In this document: positions 5,061 to 5,091 of the stretch, in pieces
How positions within the stretch are numbered: position 1 is the first letter of the stretch
Layout of the letters: every line of letters begins with the position of its first letter
Source of the DNA: CAADGY01 sp900696665
GTDB taxonomy: Bacteria; Acidobacteriota; Terriglobia; Bryobacterales; Bryobacteraceae
DNA length: 5,091 bases
Assembly: GCA_035063885.1 (NCBI GenBank)
Contig: JAPSFM010000188.1
Location: forward strand, 1 to 5,091
Reading direction: 5' to 3'
The notes under the pieces: generated by a model
The model's input: only the letters and a program-made list of their open reading frames with translations
Databases searched by the model: none
Told to the model about the DNA's origin: nothing
Translations under genes and position numbers: made by a program

Positions 5061-5091
5061 AGGAGGTGCGGGCGAGGTGCTATTGGGGAGA
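5061..5091 (+). promoter_or_regulatory. Strong ribosome binding site, probably for the IS21-like transposase gene
   Basis: AGGAGGTG (5061-5068) is a near-perfect Shine-Dalgarno sequence. GTG 5077 follows ten bases after AGGAGG and opens a frame reading V/M-L-L-G-R to the window end. GTG 5066 and starts beyond the window are alternatives. Five codons are too few to confirm istA, so no coding region is called. Confidence 0.3.

Larger units (their letters stand above)
4971..5091 (+). mobile_element. End of an IS21-like insertion sequence (partial, continues past the window)
   Basis: From TGTCACC at 4971 the sequence takes on the look of an IS21-family terminus: a TG-starting end followed by repeated GGTGCAAAA-TCCCCA-type blocks. 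The YaaC-like frame is broken here, as expected for an insertion. After the repeats lies about 40 bases of leader and a strong AGGAGG (5061-5066), fitting the usual layout of a terminal-repeat region followed by the transposase gene istA. The exact left boundary is inferred from the TGT start and not proven. The istA/istB genes, the other end and the target duplication are outside the window. Confidence 0.6.

Noticed and set aside
1..5091. tRNA, rRNA, CRISPR array or toxin-antitoxin pair
   Set aside because: No cloverleaf, regularly spaced direct repeats or recognisable toxin or antitoxin motif was found. The 112-aa and 113-aa genes are coupled but resemble no toxin-antitoxin family known to me.

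Overview
The window is a mosaic accessory region of a GC-rich bacterium. No core or taxonomic marker gene is present. The style of the genes (GC-rich small hypotheticals, IS21-type elements, a sigma-like stub) is compatible with an Acidobacteriota such as Solibacter/Bryobacter or a GC-rich proteobacterium, but this is a weak guess. No tRNA, rRNA, CRISPR array or intact mobile element was found.

Left edge (1 to about 257): the last 31 codons of an unidentified rightward gene, possibly a transposase. A hairpin lies at its stop codon, followed by about 160 bases of less GC-rich DNA with no recognisable gene. Next, on the minus strand (1098 down to 216), are three short genes joined by 4-base start/stop overlaps: a 112-aa helical protein, a 113-aa protein with an internal duplication, and the N-terminal stub of a sigma-70-like protein. 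The stub loses its family resemblance at about position 257, as if cut by the DNA to its left.

A divergent intergenic region (1099-1494) carries two TGTGA/TCACA dyads, a candidate extended -10 promoter, and a small hairpin that would mask the ribosome binding site of the next gene. Rightwards follows a two-gene unit (1495-2664 and 2657-4108, overlapping by 8 bases). It encodes a 389-aa protein of no known fold and a 483-aa protein with an N-terminal Cys/His cluster and one, perhaps two, winged-helix modules. I recognise the style of this pair as a recurring hypothetical pair but know of no assigned function. It is the best candidate here for an undescribed system.

After a 141-base gap comes a less GC-rich gene for a YaaC-like protein (4250-4999). 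It is interrupted by the end of an IS21-like element that begins near 4971 and runs out of the window. The element shows two 19-bp terminal repeats 23 bp apart. The YaaC frame reads into the element and stops inside it, so its last nine or so residues are insertion-derived. A working picture is an accessory or possible defence island assembled by, and now decaying through, insertion sequences. The functional link between the two-gene unit and the YaaC-like gene rests on proximity only.
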